15,617 nucleotides of DNA, from the NCBI GenBank assembly GCA_900772475.1, contig CAAHEI010000076.1, forward strand, positions 1-15,617. The letters run 5' to 3'. Position 1 is the first letter of the stretch. Every line of letters starts with the position of its first letter. The DNA comes from Clostridia bacterium (GTDB lineage Bacteria > Bacillota > Clostridia > TANB77 > CAG-465). This document shows, in pieces, positions 12,759 to 15,617 of this stretch. The notes under the pieces were generated by a model that saw only the letters and a program-made list of their open reading frames with translations, did no database searches and had not been told where the DNA came from. A program made the translations under genes and the position numbers.

Positions 12759-15236
12759 ATGAAAAGAATTATTAAGAGATTTGTCTTATTTGTTGTAATT
12801 TCACTATCTCTAGTATTTGTTTATCCTTCAAATACTTATGCACTAACTGAACAAACATCTTATGTAAGTATTTATAATACACAAAATTTAGAAGCCGGAA
12901 GTTTATCTTTCTCAAGCATTTCCTTTAGGGATTATTCTTCTACTTCCACTCAAGCATTTGGATTAACGGGTGTAGTTGCTAATAGTTCTAAAGATACTAT
13001 TAGTTATACTTCGACAGCTTATTATTATGATTCAAACTATAATTTAATAGCGCAAGGGTATAATTCAGGTACTGCAATTTCAGGAACTAGTAATTTTAAT
13101 CAAATGTCTAATTTAAGTATTTTAGGGGAACATAGTATTAGTGAAATATACTATTATCGTTTATCAATTAATACAACTGACACTATTAATTCATCAAGTC
13201 TAACACCTAGTAAAAATTATCAATATAGGTCTTACGATTATGTTATCGATAAGTATGATGTTAATATTATTGTTAATGAAAATAATACTTTTGATATAAC
13301 TGAAACAATTACAGCATATTTCAATGTTTCAAAACATGGAATATTGAGAACTATTCCATTAAAAAATACAATTACAAGATTAGATGGTACAACATCAACT
13401 AACCGTACTCAAGTGACAAATGTTAGTGTTGATAATGAATATACGACATCTAGAGAAAATGGTAATTATAAATTAAAAATTGGGTCTGCTAATCGCACGT
13501 TAACTGGTGAGCAAAAATATGTCATTAAATATACATATAATTTAGGAGAAGATCCTGCGAAAAATTATGATGAATTATATTATAATATAATTGGAAATGA
13601 GTGGGATACAGTCATTGGTAATATAACTTTTTCAATTACCATGCCTAAGGACTTTGATTCCAGTAAATTAGGCTTTTCATCAGGAAATATAGGTTCAACA
13701 GATAATAGTAAAGTTAATTATAATGTTAGTGGAAACAAAATAACAGGAAACTATAATGGTATTCTTGGTGTTGGACAAGCACTAACTGTTAGATGTGAAT
13801 TGCCTGAAGGATATTTTGTAGGTGCAGGGCTAGTTATAAATATAATGGATTATATTATGTTCTTAATTCCTATTATATTTTTAGCAATAGCAGTATTATT
13901 GTGGTATAAATTTGGTCGTGATGATCAAGTTGTAGAAACGGTTGAGTTTTATCCACCGCAAGGTTTAAATAGTTTAGATGTTGGTTTTTTATATAAAGGT
14001 AAAGCTGAAAATAAAGATATAACATCATTATTGATATTTTTAGCAAATAAGGGATATCTTGAAATTAATAACAAAAAAATTGATTTAAATTCTGAAAAGA
14101 TAAATTTAAATCAAGATTCAAAAAATAGTGCTAATCAAAAAATAATTGAATTGCAAAACAAAATAAATGAAGAAAGAATAAATAATCCAAATTCTAAAAA
14201 AATTAAGTATTATGAAAATATGTTAGATATTTATAAAAATATTGATAATCCAATTGATTATGAACAATATGGACTAAAATCTTCAATTAATGGTCTAAAT
14301 AGAGAGAATAAGTTTTTAATAAGAAAATTAAAAGATTATGATGGAACAAATGTAAATGAGCAATGGTTTATGGATGGATTATTTGAATATGATAGAACAG
14401 AAGTTACAGATAAAATGCTATACAATAATTTCTATATAACAAATAATAGAATATTGCATAATGTTAACAACAAACAAAATATGGATAAAATATTTGAAAA
14501 ATCTGCTACAAACAAAAAATTTCTAATTATTTTAATGATAATTGCTACCTATTGTTTGATTACAATACCGTCAATACTTAATTATGGCCAACCTGAAACG
14601 TTATTTTTTGCATTACTATTTCCAGGTATTGGTTTTTCGGTATTATTTGGAATGCTATTTGGTAAGACACCTATTCCGGTTAAAATATTTGGTTTGATTT
14701 GGGGATTGGGATTTGGTGGAATGCCTTGGACATTTATGGTATTACCCGTAATAACTCAAGATATATCATATCTAATTGGTTATTTCGTAGGAATAATATG
14801 TGTGTTAGGAATGATATTGTGTCTAGTGTATCTTCCAAAAAGAACAAAGTATGGTAATGAAATGCTAGGAAAATTAAGGGGATTTAAAAACTTTCTAGAA
14901 ACTGTAGAAAAAGAAAGATTAGAAGCATTAGTTATGCAAAATCCAAATTATTTTTATGATATTCTACCATATACTTATGTTTTAGGTGTATCTGATAAGT
15001 GGATTAAAAAATTTGAATCAATATCATTAAAAGCCCCATCTTGGTATGATAGTTCTAATGGTTTTGATGTTTCTTCTTTTGGAACATTTATGAATTCTAG
15101 TATGCTTTCTGCTCAAAGGGCTATGTCGTCAAGTCCATCTAGTTCTTCTGGTGGATCTTCAAGTGGCGGTGGTGGCTCTTCCGGTGGAGGTTCGTCTGGA
15201 GGCGGCTCTGGCGGTGGCGGTGGCGGCTCTTGGTAA
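12759..15236 (+). CDS. DUF2207 membrane protein with extra N-terminal domain
   Basis: This 825-residue protein begins with a signal peptide (KRIIKRF then a hydrophobic run, probable cleavage after TYA near residue 28). Residues 30-145 form an extra extracellular domain with GLTGVVANSSKDT and AYYYDSNYN, resembling FxLYD-type domains. The DUF2207 domain follows: YDVNIIVNENNTFDITETI and HGILRTIP (about 160-355). A membrane segment lies near 360-383. The cytoplasmic part starts VEFYPPQGLNSLDVGFLY (about 395-412) and includes a charged helical stretch at 437-525. About four membrane segments lie in 588-692, then LPYTYVLGVSDKWIKKFE. The C-terminus is a Gly/Ser-rich tail ending in SW, typical of the family. 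The ATG at 12759 is chosen because GGAGG (12749-12753) lies five bases before it; an in-frame ATG at 12747 overlaps that site and has none of its own. Function is unknown. Confidence 0.92.
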   Translation: MKRIIKRFVLFVVISLSLVFVYPSNTYALTEQTSYVSIYNTQNLEAGSLSFSSISFRDYSSTSTQAFGLTGVVANSSKDTISYTSTAYYYDSNYNLIAQGYNSGTAISGTSNFNQMSNLSILGEHSISEIYYYRLSINTTDTINSSSLTPSKNYQYRSYDYVIDKYDVNIIVNENNTFDITETITAYFNVSKHGILRTIPLKNTITRLDGTTSTNRTQVTNVSVDNEYTTSRENGNYKLKIGSANRTLTGEQKYVIKYTYNLGEDPAKNYDELYYNIIGNEWDTVIGNITFSITMPKDFDSSKLGFSSGNIGSTDNSKVNYNVSGNKITGNYNGILGVGQALTVRCELPEGYFVGAGLVINIMDYIMFLIPIIFLAIAVLLWYKFGRDDQVVETVEFYPPQGLNSLDVGFLYKGKAENKDITSLLIFLANKGYLEINNKKIDLNSEKINLNQDSKNSANQKIIELQNKINEERINNPNSKKIKYYENMLDIYKNIDNPIDYEQYGLKSSINGLNRENKFLIRKLKDYDGTNVNEQWFMDGLFEYDRTEVTDKMLYNNFYITNNRILHNVNNKQNMDKIFEKSATNKKFLIILMIIATYCLITIPSILNYGQPETLFFALLFPGIGFSVLFGMLFGKTPIPVKIFGLIWGLGFGGMPWTFMVLPVITQDISYLIGYFVGIICVLGMILCLVYLPKRTKYGNEMLGKLRGFKNFLETVEKERLEALVMQNPNYFYDILPYTYVLGVSDKWIKKFESISLKAPSWYDSSNGFDVSSFGTFMNSSMLSAQRAMSSSPSSSSGGSSSGGGGSSGGGSSGGGSGGGGGGSW

Positions 15237-15274
15237 AATAATAACATTAAAAAAGACAAGTCTGATGGTGTATT

Positions 15275-15324
15275 ATATAGTGTGTAAATTTTAAAAATAA
15301 TAAAATTTATGCACTATATTTTTG
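15275..15324 (+). terminator. Terminator of the LemA-DUF2207 operon
   Basis: Bases 15276-15293 pair with 15301-15318 over 18 positions, with two G-U wobbles, around a 7-base loop. A T run follows. It lies about 40 bases after the DUF2207 stop codon. Confidence 0.8.
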
Positions 15325-15340
15325 TTGCTATTAGAGAAAA

Positions 15341-15617
15341 CCACATGCTATGCATGTGCTTCAGGAAAGCTTTTAGCGTTGAGCAGAGTAATAGAAAAAA
15401 TATCTACTTGTGATATAATTTAAAAGGTTCGACATCCAAATAAATTATATAGAAGGAGATGATCGTATGAAAAAATCATACACAGAAAGTTTATCACATA
15501 CAACATGGGAATGCAGGTATCATATAGTATTTGCGCCAAAATTTAGAAGACAGGAAATATATGGAAGTTTAAAACAGGAGATAGGATTAATAATAAGAGA
15601 ATTATGTGCAAGAAAAG
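15341..15617 (+). mobile_element. IS200/IS605-family insertion sequence, left part
   Basis: The element begins near a perfect hairpin, CACATGC-TAT-GCATGTG (15342-15358), followed by the 25-base block 15359-15383 that is repeated at 10.96 kb. About 85 bases later the transposase gene starts. A subterminal hairpin near the left end and a single small transposase gene are normal for IS200-type elements, which move as single strands without inverted terminal repeats. The exact left tip cannot be fixed, and the right end lies outside the window. Confidence 0.75.
15467..15617 (+). CDS. tnpA: IS200/IS605-family transposase TnpA, N-terminal part
   Basis: Fifty codons are present before the window ends. 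The sequence starts MKKSYTESLSHTTWECRYHI and continues VFAPKFRRQEIYG, the hallmark N-terminus of the small Y1 transposases (family form: YHIVFxPKYRRK), which cut and join single-stranded DNA by a catalytic Tyr with an HUH metal site. That HUH motif and the Tyr lie in the missing part, so integrity cannot be judged. AAGGAG (15453-15458) lies eight bases before the ATG. The left-end hairpin upstream may also limit translation, as is known for IS200, but that is not shown here. Confidence 0.92.
   Translation, partial: MKKSYTESLSHTTWECRYHIVFAPKFRRQEIYGSLKQEIGLIIRELCARK

Noticed and set aside
1..15617. CRISPR array, tRNA or rRNA genes
   Set aside because: No regularly spaced direct repeats, tRNA cloverleaf cores or conserved rRNA segments were seen on either strand by eye.

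Overview
The window is strongly AT-rich and uses the standard bacterial code: TGA ends the methyltransferase gene and Trp is TGG. Most genes start with ATG behind AAGGAG or GGAGG-type Shine-Dalgarno sequences. With LemA/DUF2207, heterodimeric ABC exporter and IS200-type genes, this suggests a low-GC Firmicute (Clostridia or Bacilli class). The species cannot be named from the sequence.

Region 1 (1-4729, + strand) is a run of closely spaced genes: a HAD-family phosphatase, an overlapping cytoplasmic parallel beta-helix protein, an NT5C-like HAD nucleotidase, an MFS transporter, the frameshifted relic of a nucleoside hydrolase, and a GNAT acetyltransferase. Two phosphatases, a nucleoside hydrolase relic and a transporter suggest salvage or modification of a phosphorylated sugar or nucleoside, but no substrate is shown.

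Region 2 (4730-7198) is a gene-decay zone. It holds a frameshifted fragment resembling the zinc-dependent phospholipase C family, unassigned open fragments, and one intact SAM methyltransferase on the - strand with its own promoter, structured leader and terminator. A possible relic lies upstream of it on the - strand.

Region 3 (7199-10655, + strand) encodes a heterodimeric ABC exporter. The two half-transporters overlap by 8 bases and show the asymmetric ATPase sites typical of such pairs: degenerate catalytic residues in the first subunit and a non-canonical signature motif in the second. A weak 31-codon reading frame just downstream has a cysteine pattern loosely like the start of a radical SAM protein. 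A strong bidirectional terminator follows.

Region 4 (10944-12190) is intergenic and mobile-element territory. It contains a 25-base block shared with the IS200-type left end at the right edge of the window, a monocistronic gene for a 102-residue unknown protein with a near-consensus promoter and a terminator (- strand), and a hairpin-rich stretch ending in two tandem terminators that may be a small RNA.

Region 5 (12195-15236, + strand) is a LemA-DUF2207 pair, a conserved two-gene membrane module. The DUF2207 protein has a signal peptide, an extra N-terminal domain, several membrane segments and a Gly/Ser-rich tail ending in Trp. A long terminator hairpin closes it. The window ends inside an IS200/IS605-family transposase gene.

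No tRNA, rRNA or CRISPR array was seen. No complete undescribed system is proven. The best leads are the 102-residue cassette, the 11.8 kb structured intergenic region, the methyltransferase leader, and the ABC exporter with its possible small downstream gene.
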